From contig JAOUOP010000042.1 of the NCBI GenBank assembly GCA_029880325.1, positions 1 through 64,000 of the forward strand: DNA of 64,000 nt, read 5' to 3'. Both the position numbers and the translations under genes were made by a program. This stretch comes from Myxococcales bacterium. Lineage in GTDB: Bacteria; Myxococcota_A; Polyangia; Polyangiales; JAFGIB01. How positions within the stretch are numbered: position 1 is the first letter of the stretch; each line of letters starts with the position of its first letter. This document shows positions 15,792 through 27,018 of the stretch, one piece after another. The notes beneath the pieces were generated by a model, which saw only the letters and a program-made list of their open reading frames with translations, was not told the DNA's origin and did not search any database.

Positions 15792-17640
15792 TCAGGCGGG
15801 CTCGGGCGGCGTGGGCAGCGTGGTGCCGAAGAGGTCGCGGATTTCCTTCGGCGTCGGGATGACTTCGTACTTGGCGAGCTCGGCGGCCAGCTCAGGCCAG
15901 TCGCTGCGCTCCAGGCAGGCGCGGGCCTGGGCGCGGTGGGCGTCGCCTGCGGGGGTTTCGCCTTGATCGAGGCCGTGGATGAGGTGCCACCAATGGGCGA
16001 AGAACCAGTGCTCGGGCGGGGGTCCGGAGAGCAGATCGGCCCAGGTCTTGCCCCAGGGCCAGCGGGCGGTGGTTTGGTACTGGTGGGCGCCGAGGGCGAG
16101 CAGCAGGCCTTTGGTATCGTCGCTGGGGTTTTGCTCGAGGGCGAAGGTGGCGAGCGGCTCGAAGTAGAGCCAGGTGCAGGCGTCTTGGACGCGGCAATGG
16201 GCGAAGAGGGCAGCCGAGGCGACTTCGAGACCTGCGGCTGCCGCAAGCACGAGGCCGGCCCATGATTCGATGGCGACGGCCGCAAAGATGGGCATGCTGG
16301 TACACTGCGCTTCGTCGTCGGAAGTCGCATTCTGCAGTGACGTCCAGGGGCTCGGCACACATGAGCCTGCGGTGCGCTCACCGATTGCGACGGGGGTATG
16401 GATACCGATCTCAGCTATGTTGGCGAAGTAGCGAAAAACGTAGCGAGCAAAGTCGCTGGCGAAGTCGCAAGCGAAGTCGCTCGCGACGAGCGAGTATTCT
16501 CGTTCGCACGCATCGGCTTGGGCAGTTGAAGCAGGCGCGAGTTGTACGCCGACTTCCTCGCGCAACACCGCCACCAAAAAGGTCCATGTCGTGAAGGCCT
16601 CCCGCCCCTCGTCGACATTCCGCGCCCGCTCCGCCTCTTCACAAAGCGCCTCGGTCACGGCAGCCACCAGCGATCGCCGCGTTGCCTCGCTGCCCAACGC
16701 CAGCAGCAGCGTCTCCTGCCACACGGCACGACGATGATGCTCGACAAAAAACGCCGCGATCGCCCCATCCCCTGCACCGCCGTGGCGCTCCAGCACAGTC
16801 CGGCCCGCCAGGTACTCGAGCAAGGAGAGGTGCAAGAAGCCGAAGACGCCCGGCTGCTGCTGCTGCTCCACCAGCAGGCCGGTGTCGGCCTCAAGCCAGC
16901 GCACCAAGCGCTCACCGAGTTCCCTGCCCTCGGCGCGCGAGGCGCCGCGCCCCTGCTCCTTCAAGATGTCGGCAAAGGTGTCGACCAACTCGGCGCGCGT
17001 GAGGCTGACCTGGTCGTCGATGACCACACCGTCGCGCACCGCGCCCCGGCGCTCCTGCAGCCTGAGCGCCAGTTGCTCCAGCACTGCGCGCTGCAGGCCC
17101 TCGTCCAGCTCGGCGAAGCGTCGACCGCGGGCTTGCGGCCAGGTCACCACCAGCGTCCTGACGCAGAGTTCATACAGCGCCGCACGCTCGCCGGGCAGGT
17201 TGGCCTCGAAGCGGTGCACCAACGCGATCAGCCTGGCCAGAAGCGGGATGCGCGCCAGGGCGCGGGCGCGTGGCTCGCGGGCCAGGGCCTCGTGCAGGTC
17301 GGCGATGCGGCGCTTGCGCTCGCGGGCGTCGTCGGGCACGGCGATGCGGTAGTAGTGCTCGATGAAGCTGCGAAGCTCCTCGTCGTCGAAGGGGCGCAGC
17401 TGGAGCGCGCGGAAGGCTTCGGGCAGGGGTGCGCGGTCGTAGCCGACGATGCGGCTGGTGGCCAGCACGGCGGCCTTTGGATGACTCGCGGTGAAAGACA
17501 CCAGCAGGTCGCGGATGCGGCTGCGGTCGCTCTCATCGGGCGCGGCATCAGCGCGTGGGATGCCTCCAGCCGCTCGAAGGCGGCTTCCCCCTTGCGCCCC
17601 AGCCCGAGCGCACCGCTTTGGCCAGCTTTCATCGCAGCCC
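15792..17640 (-). pseudogene. NACHT/STAND ATPase lacking its N-terminal half
   Basis: The frame from about 17640 to the stop at 15792 enters in the middle of a NACHT-type NTPase: IPRADAAPDESDRSRIRDLL just after Walker B, then sensor-like AAVLATSRIVGYD, LRPFDDEELRSFIEHYY and the winged-helix LHLSLLEYLAGR. The Walker A half and any N-terminal effector are absent, and no start codon serves the whole remnant (first ATG at 17501). Helical repeat-like sequence fills the C-terminus. Directly upstream lies another broken ATPase on the same strand. Intact STAND proteins act as sensors in defence or signalling; this one is probably dead. A short run of GCGAAGTCGC-type repeats sits at 16440-16490. Confidence 0.6.
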
Positions 17641-19019
17641 GGTGCCGCCTGGATTCTCGAGCCGCCTGAGCGCGGCCAGGCCCTCGTCCAGCAGCGGCTC
17701 CACCAGCGGGTGCACGTCGAACCACTGGCTGCCGTTGCGGTAGCCGAGGATCAGGTACTCGTCCATGGCATCGGCGAAGGCACCCATGCGGTCTTGATCC
17801 AGCGAAGCCAGGCTCTCGCTGCGGCGCACCTCATCGAGCAGCTGCAACGTCGGCCGAAAGAGGCCTCCCCGATCCTGCGAAAGCGCTTCACGGGTAAGGC
17901 CGACGGTGGAAAGCGGAACGGGTGGACCCAGCGACGTGGCCTTGCGCAGGACTTGCCGTAGCAGGTTGAAGAGGTCGCGCACGTGACCCCCGCTGGCGAG
18001 CGCGAGTTCATCGATGGCCTGGCGACGCTCGGCACCGCAGAGGGCGTCCAGGTCGAGTCGACGGGAGGCGACTTCCTCGAGGCAACGCAGCCCTGGCTCG
18101 TGCCTTCCGCCTCCGAGTGATCGGCGCTCGCGCACCTCCACGCTCGGAAGGATGTGCAGCCGCCCGTAGGCCTGCACCAGGCCCTTGTGCAACAGACCCA
18201 GGTAGGGAGGGATCACGTAGGCCACGTGGGAAGCGGGCAATCGCAGGAGGGCGGCCTGCTGAAAGAAGAGGTCGGCCATGGCGCGATACACGGCCACCAC
18301 GCGATCGCGCGGCACCACGAACTTGTCGAGCCCGTCGACAAGCAACACCAGCTGCTTGGGTGCGACACCGACGGCGATCTCCTCCACGACCCCGTGCACG
18401 AACTCCCGCAGGCGCTTGGGCTTGCTGCCCAATAGCGTTTCGAGCTTTGCAGCAAGGTCCTGCGACTCCCGCAGGGCGACCTTGAGCTTGGCTCCGGCCA
18501 TGGGGAGGCTCAGCTCCAGTTCGCCCGGCTCCTGGCCAAGAAATGCCTCACCCGCTCCCAGTAGCCCGGCCCCTGCAGGCTTTCGAGTTGCCGACCGTGG
18601 GCGATGAGTTCCGCAATGCCGCCGGCGAGCACCAGCCCGAGCTGCGCGGCCGTGGGCGCATCGGTCAGTGGCAGGAATTCAGAGGCGTCGAAGCTCACCA
18701 CCTCGAGCGCTCGGGGTCGAGGTTGGCACGGATGCGTTTCAGTTCGGTGATCTTTCCGGTGCCTCGAAATCCCGCCAGCAGCTGGGTGCTCGAGGCGCCG
18801 GGCTTGTTCGAAGCGACGTGGATCTACTCCACCAGGTCGCGGGACCACGTCGCCGTTGCCGCGCAGGTGATGCTCTTGGCCCTGCTCGTCCACGAAGCCG
18901 TCGATCGGCACGTAGCGCGTGTCACCTTCGCTGGGATCGACCGGATGGCTCGGGTCCAGCGCTTCATCCCAGGCAGCGAGCTGCTTGCGTGTCTCGGGAT
19001 CGGGGGTCACGGACGCCAA
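17629..19019 (-). pseudogene. P-loop STAND ATPase with several frameshifts
   Basis: Starting at ATG 19019, the gene begins MASVTPDPETRKQLAAWDEA, then loses frame near 18840. The next frame supplies the P-loop region FRGTGKITELKRIRANL after an in-frame TAG, and the original frame resumes near 18700 with EVVSFDASEFLPLTDAPTAA. A third shift near 18525 leads to MAGAKLKVALRESQDLAAKL and the Walker B-like LVLLVDGLDKF. At least three frameshifts and one stop are therefore needed. The P-loop itself reads GTGKI, with Ile where Thr/Ser should bind magnesium. Related intact ATPases of this type often sit next to NACHT genes, as here, so both members of a pair appear to have decayed together. Confidence 0.6.
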
Positions 19020-19245
19020 GCCGCGGGGGGCATGGGGGCGAGTCTAGCTCGAATTGGCGGCGAAATCGCAGTTCCAGGTGGGTTGTCCTGCTGGCACTCC
19101 AGCCGCTGCGGGCGCCGCGCCTGGACGGGGCGCTGGACCGCTGGCGGCGCTGCCCCTACGCCCACCCGGCACGCGAGCCTCAGCGCGAAGCCTCGCAGCG
19201 CCCCGCGGTTGCACATACCCCCGAATGCGGTAAGTCCTCGCCGCA

Positions 19246-20130
19246 ATGAATGAGCGTATGCAAGCCCTGGTCGACTTGCTCGATGTGGAGCAGATCGACG
19301 ACACCATTTTTCGCGGGCGCAATCCCGACCATCCCCGCCCGCGGGTCTTCGGCGGTCAGGTGGCCGCCCAGTCGTTGATGGCCGCCGGACGCACGGTGCC
19401 CGGCATCCTGCCCCACTCCCTGCACGCCTATTTTCTGCGCCCCGGAAAACCCGGCATTCCCATCATTTACACGGTGGACCGCATCCGCGATGGGAACTCC
19501 TTTGCCACCCGCCGCGTGGTGGCGATCCAGCGCGGTGAGGCCATCTTTAATATGTCGGCCCAGTTCCATGTGGAGGAGCCCGGGCCCAGCCACCAGCTGC
19601 CGATGCCCGAGGTGCCCGATCCCGAGCAGAGCCTACAGCGCGTGCAAGAGGCCGTGCGCAAGCAGGGTGGGCCGGCCGAGGGTTGGTGGTCGCGCTGGCG
19701 TACCGAGCAGGCCGTGGAGATGCGCCCGGTACCCCTGGACGACGACAACGCCGACCCCCAGACCCGCGGCCGGCAATATTTCTGGGTCCGCGCCACCAGC
19801 GAGATGCCCGATGATCCGCTGCTGCATCTCTGCGTCGCCACCCATACCTCCGATCACTCGCTGCTGAGCGCCATGCGCCGCCCCCACGGCGGCGGTCGCG
19901 GCCACGATTTCAATCGCTTCATGAGCGCCAGCCTCGACCATGCCCTGTGGTTTCACCGCCCCTTCCGCATGGATCAGTTCATCCTCTATTTTCAGGAGAG
20001 TCCGGTGACGGCCGGCGCCCGCGGGCTGTCGCTGGGGCGCTATTTCACCCAGGATGGGGAGCTGGTGGCCTCGGTCTGCCAGGAAGGGCTCCTGCGCCCG
20101 GTGGACCCCTCACGCCGCGGCCGGGGCTAG
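19246..20130 (+). CDS. tesB: acyl-CoA thioesterase II (TesB family)
   Basis: This 294-residue double-hotdog thioesterase hydrolyses acyl-CoA to free fatty acid and CoA. Family blocks are visible in order: RVFGGQVAAQSLMAA, HSLHAYFLRPGKP, FATRRVVAIQ, THTSDHSLL (the catalytic Asp), MSASLDHALWFHRPFRMDQ and GARGLSLGRYFTQDG with a late Gln-containing segment. Length equals that of E. coli TesB (about 286). No strong ribosome binding site precedes ATG 19246, and in-frame ATG 19258 is an alternative. The triple-FKBP gene follows after 59 bases. Confidence 0.9.
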   Translation: MNERMQALVDLLDVEQIDDTIFRGRNPDHPRPRVFGGQVAAQSLMAAGRTVPGILPHSLHAYFLRPGKPGIPIIYTVDRIRDGNSFATRRVVAIQRGEAIFNMSAQFHVEEPGPSHQLPMPEVPDPEQSLQRVQEAVRKQGGPAEGWWSRWRTEQAVEMRPVPLDDDNADPQTRGRQYFWVRATSEMPDDPLLHLCVATHTSDHSLLSAMRRPHGGGRGHDFNRFMSASLDHALWFHRPFRMDQFILYFQESPVTAGARGLSLGRYFTQDGELVASVCQEGLLRPVDPSRRGRG

Positions 20131-20189
20131 CCCAATTTTTCAGACCGGGACCGTCGAGAACTCGACCCATGAGTGGTAGGAAAGCCGAC

Positions 20190-21608
<1,419 letters not shown>

Positions 21609-21631
21609 GCTCACCGAGCAGACGCGACCGG

Positions 21632-21688
21632 GGCCGTCCCCGCCGGGACGGGCTCATTCGGCGGATGCGGCCGTCCCCGCCGGGACGG
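21632..21688. terminator. repeated hairpin between convergent FKBP and glpD genes
   Basis: GGCCGTCCCCGCCGGGACGG occurs at 21632-21651 and again at 21669-21688. Each copy forms a 7-bp stem (CCGTCCC/GGGACGG) with a 4-base loop. The first lies between the two convergent stop codons; the second lies inside the last codons of glpD. No T-run follows, so this is a weak or Rho-assisted terminator at best. The exact 20-bp duplication suggests a small dispersed palindromic repeat. Confidence 0.45.
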
Positions 21689-23324
21689 CAGCGTGTAACG
21701 ACTCGCGCATCAGACGTTCGGCGAAGTATTCGTCGAACCGCTGCTGCGCCCGGGCTCCGAAGAGGATGTGGCAAGCCTCCATCAGCCCGGGCGCGCGCTC
21801 GATGTCGTGCTTGCGCGCGATCAGGGCGATCTTGCTGCGCCGCCGCAGGAAGTCCTCGAGCTTGGTGATCATCTCGCGGCGCGCGGCGTGGTGGATCTCG
21901 CAGCGGATGTACTCGGTGCCGTGGATCAGCACCTCGGCCATGGCGGGATCCTGGCGGATGTCCTCGAGCAATGACAGGGCGCTGGCCGCGTAGCGACGCC
22001 ATAGCCGCGTGCTCAGGGGCTCGGAGGATTCCGGCGCCGTCATGGCGTCGAGCTGCATCAGGCGCGCCTGGTGAAAGTACTCGTCGCGGATCTGGGCCGG
22101 CGGCTCGCCATACCAACGCATCTGCCGATGCGGGCGCTCGATCCCAAGGGCGCCCACGGCGTCGGCCACCTCTTCGCCCACGTTCAAGCAGTCGGTGAGC
22201 TTGCCGCCGAAGATGCTGATGTGGGCGTTTTCGCGATCGACCTCGATGGCGTGCTTGCGCGACAGTGAAGTCCAGTCGCCCTCGTCGCGGTCGCCCTTGC
22301 CCGGCTCCACCACCAGCGGCCGCACGCCGCAGCGCTCGGCGATGATGTCTTCGAAAGAAAGCGGTCGCGCAAGTCGTAACCTCCGGTTGACGTTGTCCAA
22401 GATAAAACGGCGGTCGTCGTCGGTGACCACCGCTGGCAGAGAATCGATGCGGGTGTCGGTGGTGCCGATGCAGGACTTGGGCCCCATCGGGATCACGAAG
22501 AACAGGCGCCCATCGTCGGCGAAGAAGGTCAGCACCCGGCGCGCTTCGGTCAGCCGGTCGACGATCAGGTGCACGCCCTTGGAGAAGAGGTGGTGGTGGC
22601 CCGTGCGCTGGCCGTCAACGCGGTTTTGGAGGTCGACCTCGGGCCCGCAGGCGTTGATGAGCACGCGGGCGCGGATGCTTAGCTCGCCGCCCTCGATCTC
22701 GTCGCGGGCCTGCACCCTCCAATCGCCATCACCGCCGCGCTCGGCCCCGAGCGAGCGCACGTAGTTGGCGATGATGCCGCCGTGGTCGAGGGCGGCGCGC
22801 ACGAAGTTGAAGACGAAGCGCGCGTCGTTGTCGACCAGGTAGGCGTCGGAATACTCGAAGCCGCGCGGGCTCACGTCGGTGTCGACCAGGGGCTCCTCGG
22901 CTTCGATGCGCTCGCGGCCGAGCAGGCGCGGCGGGCGGGTGTAGAAGTTGCCCATGGCCCAATAGAGCAGCGCACCGCTGTAGAGGGTGCTGCGGAAGTG
23001 CCGAAAGCCGGGCTCGATGTTGGTGAAGAAGCGCACCTCCTTCACCGAAGAGGGATAGGTCTCGATCAGGCGGTTGCGCGACATGCAGAGCTTGCGCACC
23101 AGGCCCAGCTCTCCGCTCTCGAGGTACTTGATGCCACCCCAGATCAGGTTCGAGGACTCCTGGCTGGTGTGGCCGGCGAAGTCGCCGGCGTCGATCAGGG
23201 CCACGCGCGCGCCCTGGGTGGTCAGGGCCGAGGCGCAGACCGCGCCGTTGATGCCGCCACCGACGATCAGCACGTCGAAGCGCCCGCGGTCGAGCTTCTG
23301 CAGGTTGTTTTCGCGAAGCTTCAC
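21654..23324 (-). CDS. glpD: FAD-dependent glycerol-3-phosphate dehydrogenase
   Basis: This 556-residue enzyme oxidises sn-glycerol-3-phosphate to dihydroxyacetone phosphate and passes electrons to the quinone pool at the inner membrane. It has the FAD Rossmann motif (VLIVGGGINGAVCASALTTQG), the substrate-region SSNLIWGGIKYLE, the conserved LFFVIPMGPKSCIGTTDT and the C-terminal-domain FGGKLTDCLN. No ATG suits the N-terminus, so I use GTG 23324, which gives VKLRENNLQKLDRGRFDVLIVGGG, close to the family's usual start. A giant lipoprotein gene starts divergently about 107 bases away, and the 3' end faces the FKBP gene. Confidence 0.88.
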   Translation of the reverse strand: MKLRENNLQKLDRGRFDVLIVGGGINGAVCASALTTQGARVALIDAGDFAGHTSQESSNLIWGGIKYLESGELGLVRKLCMSRNRLIETYPSSVKEVRFFTNIEPGFRHFRSTLYSGALLYWAMGNFYTRPPRLLGRERIEAEEPLVDTDVSPRGFEYSDAYLVDNDARFVFNFVRAALDHGGIIANYVRSLGAERGGDGDWRVQARDEIEGGELSIRARVLINACGPEVDLQNRVDGQRTGHHHLFSKGVHLIVDRLTEARRVLTFFADDGRLFFVIPMGPKSCIGTTDTRIDSLPAVVTDDDRRFILDNVNRRLRLARPLSFEDIIAERCGVRPLVVEPGKGDRDEGDWTSLSRKHAIEVDRENAHISIFGGKLTDCLNVGEEVADAVGALGIERPHRQMRWYGEPPAQIRDEYFHQARLMQLDAMTAPESSEPLSTRLWRRYAASALSLLEDIRQDPAMAEVLIHGTEYIRCEIHHAARREMITKLEDFLRRRSKIALIARKHDIERAPGLMEACHILFGARAQQRFDEYFAERLMRESLHAAVPAGTAASAE

Positions 23325-23431
23325 GCGCGCTTTTCCGTTCCGGTGGCGCCACTGTAGCACCGGCCGGGCCCGTGCGGGGGTGCGCAAGTCGTGGTACACC
23401 TCGGGCGCTGTACGAGGGAAGGTCGAAGTCG

Positions 23432-26400
23432 TTGTCCAGACTGTCTTGGAAGTCGAGCTGGCGCGCCGCCCCGCGCGTCTCCCGCAAATACCGCGGCGCC
23501 GCCTGCCTGCTGGCGCTGCTGCTTTCGGCCTGTGGCGACGACGGCGGCGGCGGTCCCGATGGGGACACCGATAGCCCCGTCGAGGCCGCGGGCGACGAGC
23601 AAACGCCCGCACCGACCTCCGACGCCGCCCCCGCGGGCGGCGCCACGGTAACCGCACCCGAGGCCGGTACCGACACCACGCCCACCGCCGATGCTGCGAC
23701 CGACGCGGGCTTCGACGCCGGCGCGGGCGATCGCGGTGGCGACGGCAGCGACCAGGACGCCGGCGACGACAGCACCCCGATGGGCGACTGCGGCGACAGC
23801 ATCAAAAACGGCCTCGAGACCGGCATCGACTGCGGCGGCCCCAGCTGCGCCGGTTGCGCCGACGGCGAGCCCTGCAAAGCAGCCGACGACTGCGCCAGCG
23901 GAAGCTGCGCCGCCGACGGCCGCTGCGGCGTCGACGACTGCCCCGACGACCCCGACAAGCGCGAACCCGGCACCTGCGGCTGCGGCATCTCCGACGGCGA
24001 CAGCGACGGCGACGGGGTTATCGACTGCTTCGACGCCTGCCCCGAGGATCCCGACAAGTACAAGACCGGCCGCTGCGGCTGTGGTGTGCCCGAAGACAGC
24101 ACCGACAGCGACGGCGACAGCTACCTCGACTGCGAGGAGAGCTGCGACAACGACGCGAGCAAGCAGGAGCCCAGAAGCTGCGGCTGTGGCGTCGCCGAGA
24201 CCGACGCAGACCTCGACGGCACCCCCGACTGCATCGATGAATGCCCGGACAACGGCGGCAAGACCGAGGCCGGCGCCTGCGGCTGCGACGGGCTCGAAAC
24301 CGACAGCGATGGCGACGGCAGTCCCGACTGCGTCGACGCCTGCCCCAGCGACCCCGACAAGAGCGAAGCAGGCCAGTGCGGCTGCGGCAACGCCGACACC
24401 GACAGCGACACCGACGGCACCGCCGACTGCATCGATGACTGCCCCGACGATGCGAGCAAGACCGAACCCGGCGTCTGCGGCTGCGGCGTCGCCGAAGCGA
24501 CCGGCGACGCCGACGGCGACGGCGTCATCGACTGCCTCGACCGCTGCCCCGACGACGCGAACAAGACCGAAGCCGGCAGCTGCGGCTGCGGCGTGCCCGA
24601 AGACAGCAGCGACAGCGACGGCGATGGCGTCATCGACTGCGCCGACGGCTGCCCCAGCGACACGGAAAAGACCGAGCCGGGCGTCTGCGGCTGTGGCGAA
24701 GTCGAGGACGTGGCCGACGACGACGCCGACGGCAGCGTCAACTGCCTCGACGCCTGTCCCGCGGACATGCAGAAGGCTGACCCAGGCGTCTGCGGCTGCG
24801 GCGTGCCCGAAGAGATCGGCGATGCCGACGCCGACGGCGTGGTCGACTGCCTCGACGGCTGTCCCCAGGACCCCGACAAGACCGAAGCCGGCAGCTGCGG
24901 CTGTGGCCTGCCCGAGGTCTCGAGCGACAGCGACGGCGACGGCATCATCGACTGCCTCGACCGCTGCCCCGACGACCCCGACAAGACCGAAGCCGGCACT
25001 TGCGGCTGCGGCGTGCCCGAGGTCTCGAGCGACAGCGACGGCGACGGCACCATCGACTGCCTCGACGGCTGCCCCGACGACCCCGACAAGACCGCCATGG
25101 GCAGCTGTGGCTGCGGCGTGCCCGAGCAGACCGGCGACGCCGACTCCGACGGCACCCTCGACTGCTTCGACGACTGCCCCGAGGATGCCGACAAGATCGT
25201 AGCCGGCATCTGCGGCTGTGGGGTCCTGGAAATCCTCGACGACAGCGACGGCGACGGCACCCCCGACTGCATCGACGGCTGCAGCGACGACCCGGACAAG
25301 ACCGAGCCCGGCACCTGCGGCTGTGGCACGGCCGAGGCCATCGGCGACGCCGACGGAGACGGCGTGGTCGACTGCCTCGACGGCTGCCCCGACGACCCCG
25401 ACAAGCTCGCGGCCGGCAGCTGCGGTTGCGGCGTGCGCGACACCGACGCCGACGGCGACGGCGTCCCGGCATGCCTGGACCTGTGCGAAACCGATGCTTC
25501 CACAACCGCACGCTGTTTTGAGTACGCGCCCGCAAACTTCGTGCCCGACGACCTGAGCTTCGGGGGCGCGCCCGAGCTCTTGCTGGACTGCGGCGAATCG
25601 GTGCTGGACTCGAGTCCCGGCGCTTCGCCCGCGCTTTCGAACTTCTGTGGCCAAACGGCGACGCTGGTGGCCCTCGACCAGGGCAGTGGCGCGCCAGAGG
25701 CGCTCGTGGTGGTGCTCGCGGGCCTGCACGTGGCCGAGGGCAGCAGCCTGCGCCTGGTGGGCAGCCGCCCGGTGATCCTGGCGGTGCTCGGCGACGTACA
25801 GGTCGACGGCACCATCGACGCCAGCGCCAGCGGCAGTACGCCCGGCGCTGGCGGCGACGACCCGGTCAATAGCGGCGAAAGCGACTGCGGCGCAGGAGCG
25901 GGGCAGCCCGGGGGTACCAAGTACGCGGCGGTGGGCTTCGTATCGCCTACCGGCGGCGGTGGTGGCGGTGGTGGCGGCTTCGCGACGGCAGGCGGCAGCG
26001 GCGGCGCTGGCGACGGCTTCGGCGGTGTGGACGTCGATCTCGAAGCGGGGGGCAGCCCCGGTGTGGCCGGTGGCAGCGAGGGCGAGGCGACGCTCTCACC
26101 GCTGCGCGGCGGCTGCCCCGGAGGCAAGGGCGGCCTCGGCAGCGAGAGCACCACGGCGGCCGTCGGTGGCGCTGGCGGCGGGGCGGTGCAGATCTCGGCG
26201 GCCGGCGCGCTGAACGTCAGCGCCACGGGGGTCGTGCTTTCCGGCGGCGGCGGCGGCCAAATCAGCGACGCGGTGCGCAACGGCGGGGGCGGCGGTGGCA
26301 GCGGCGGCGCCATCCTGCTCGAAGGCGCTCCGGTGAGCCAACTGGGCCTTGTGTGGGCGCCCGGCGGCGGCGGTGGCAGCGGCAACTCCTCGGTCGCGGT

Positions 26401-26614
26401 CAGCGCCAGCGCAGGTGCCGACGGCGACGCCAGCGGCGGCCAGGCCAGTGGCGGCAGCGGAGTCAACGGCGGCGGCCCCGGCGGCGAAGGCGCCACCGCT
26501 GAAGCGGCGGCGACAGACGGCGGTAGAGGCAACAACGCCAACATCATCAACGACGGCGGCGGCGGCGGCGGAGGCGGCGGCGGCGACGGCCGCACACGCA
26601 TCAACAGCCATTGA
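23432..26614 (+). CDS. giant Cys-rich lipoprotein with thrombospondin-3-like repeats and glycine-rich tail
   Basis: This protein has about 1060 residues. I chose TTG 23432, with GGGAAGG nine bases upstream, which gives a lipoprotein signal ending LLALLLSAC. A short low-complexity region is followed by a myxobacterial-type Cys motif (NGLETGIDCGGPSCAGC, then CASGSC). Then come 15 repeats of about 32-35 residues of the type CPDDPDKTEAGTCGCG followed by DSDGDGVIDCLD. The acidic DxDxDG core is a calcium-binding thrombospondin type 3-like loop, and the CGCG pair probably forms disulfides. From about residue 690 the chain becomes a beta-rich and then glycine-rich region with GG runs. It is probably a calcium-stabilised surface stalk. 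The repeats are nearly identical at DNA level. Confidence 0.7.
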   Translation: MSRLSWKSSWRAAPRVSRKYRGAACLLALLLSACGDDGGGGPDGDTDSPVEAAGDEQTPAPTSDAAPAGGATVTAPEAGTDTTPTADAATDAGFDAGAGDRGGDGSDQDAGDDSTPMGDCGDSIKNGLETGIDCGGPSCAGCADGEPCKAADDCASGSCAADGRCGVDDCPDDPDKREPGTCGCGISDGDSDGDGVIDCFDACPEDPDKYKTGRCGCGVPEDSTDSDGDSYLDCEESCDNDASKQEPRSCGCGVAETDADLDGTPDCIDECPDNGGKTEAGACGCDGLETDSDGDGSPDCVDACPSDPDKSEAGQCGCGNADTDSDTDGTADCIDDCPDDASKTEPGVCGCGVAEATGDADGDGVIDCLDRCPDDANKTEAGSCGCGVPEDSSDSDGDGVIDCADGCPSDTEKTEPGVCGCGEVEDVADDDADGSVNCLDACPADMQKADPGVCGCGVPEEIGDADADGVVDCLDGCPQDPDKTEAGSCGCGLPEVSSDSDGDGIIDCLDRCPDDPDKTEAGTCGCGVPEVSSDSDGDGTIDCLDGCPDDPDKTAMGSCGCGVPEQTGDADSDGTLDCFDDCPEDADKIVAGICGCGVLEILDDSDGDGTPDCIDGCSDDPDKTEPGTCGCGTAEAIGDADGDGVVDCLDGCPDDPDKLAAGSCGCGVRDTDADGDGVPACLDLCETDASTTARCFEYAPANFVPDDLSFGGAPELLLDCGESVLDSSPGASPALSNFCGQTATLVALDQGSGAPEALVVVLAGLHVAEGSSLRLVGSRPVILAVLGDVQVDGTIDASASGSTPGAGGDDPVNSGESDCGAGAGQPGGTKYAAVGFVSPTGGGGGGGGGFATAGGSGGAGDGFGGVDVDLEAGGSPGVAGGSEGEATLSPLRGGCPGGKGGLGSESTTAAVGGAGGGAVQISAAGALNVSATGVVLSGGGGGQISDAVRNGGGGGGSGGAILLEGAPVSQLGLVWAPGGGGGSGNSSVAVSASAGADGDASGGQASGGSGVNGGGPGGEGATAEAAATDGGRGNNANIINDGGGGGGGGGGDGRTRINSH
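23930..25490 (+). repeat. about 15 in-gene repeats of roughly 100 bp encoding TSP3-like units
   Basis: Each unit encodes a CPxDxDK...CGCG block plus an acidic DSDGDG...DC block. DNA identity between units is high (recurrent GACGACCCCGACAAGACCGA and TGCGGCTGCGGCGTGCCCGA). The unit length is a multiple of three, so unequal crossing-over would change copy number while keeping the frame. Confidence 0.7.
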
Positions 26615-27018
26615 GCTGGGACGGGCACCGCAGGTGGTGCCATTCTCGAGCACCTTCCGGCGCCAGCGCGAAGCCGCCGAAGAGCCGCCGAAAGCTGCCA
26701 GGACGTTTTCTGCGGCGGGCGTGGTGCCCGGATGCGGGAGTCCCGCTGGCTCGGATCTGTGGCCCCCGGGAGGGAAGCCTCCGGGACCACCCGGCGCGGC
26801 AAGAAATATCCCGCCCATGGCGTGGGGATCACATCGAAACCGTAGCGCCCGTCGTCGCAGAAGCACGATGCGCCGCCGCGGGCCATGCTCGGACCCACCG
26901 TCGCCCGCCCGCGGCGACCGGATCAAAGTCCAAGAGGGCCCCCGTAGCCATGGGGAATTTCGCGCCAGAGCATCCGGGATCACGACCTCCGTCCGGGCCG
27001 TGCGCCTTTGCCCGCCCA
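26615..27018. other. gap between convergent genes, with a hairpin
   Basis: No supported gene is present. An imperfect stem, CCCGGGAGG pairing with CCTCCGGG, lies at about 26765-26795 and could end transcription from either side, though no T-run follows. The rest is high-GC sequence open in several frames without recognisable protein features. Confidence 0.4.

Noticed and set aside
23321..26898. Long minus-strand open frames opposite the Cys-rich lipoprotein
   Set aside because: They consist of repetitive VEAVD- or PQPQ-type sequence generated by the opposite-strand repeats and lack any coherent domain.
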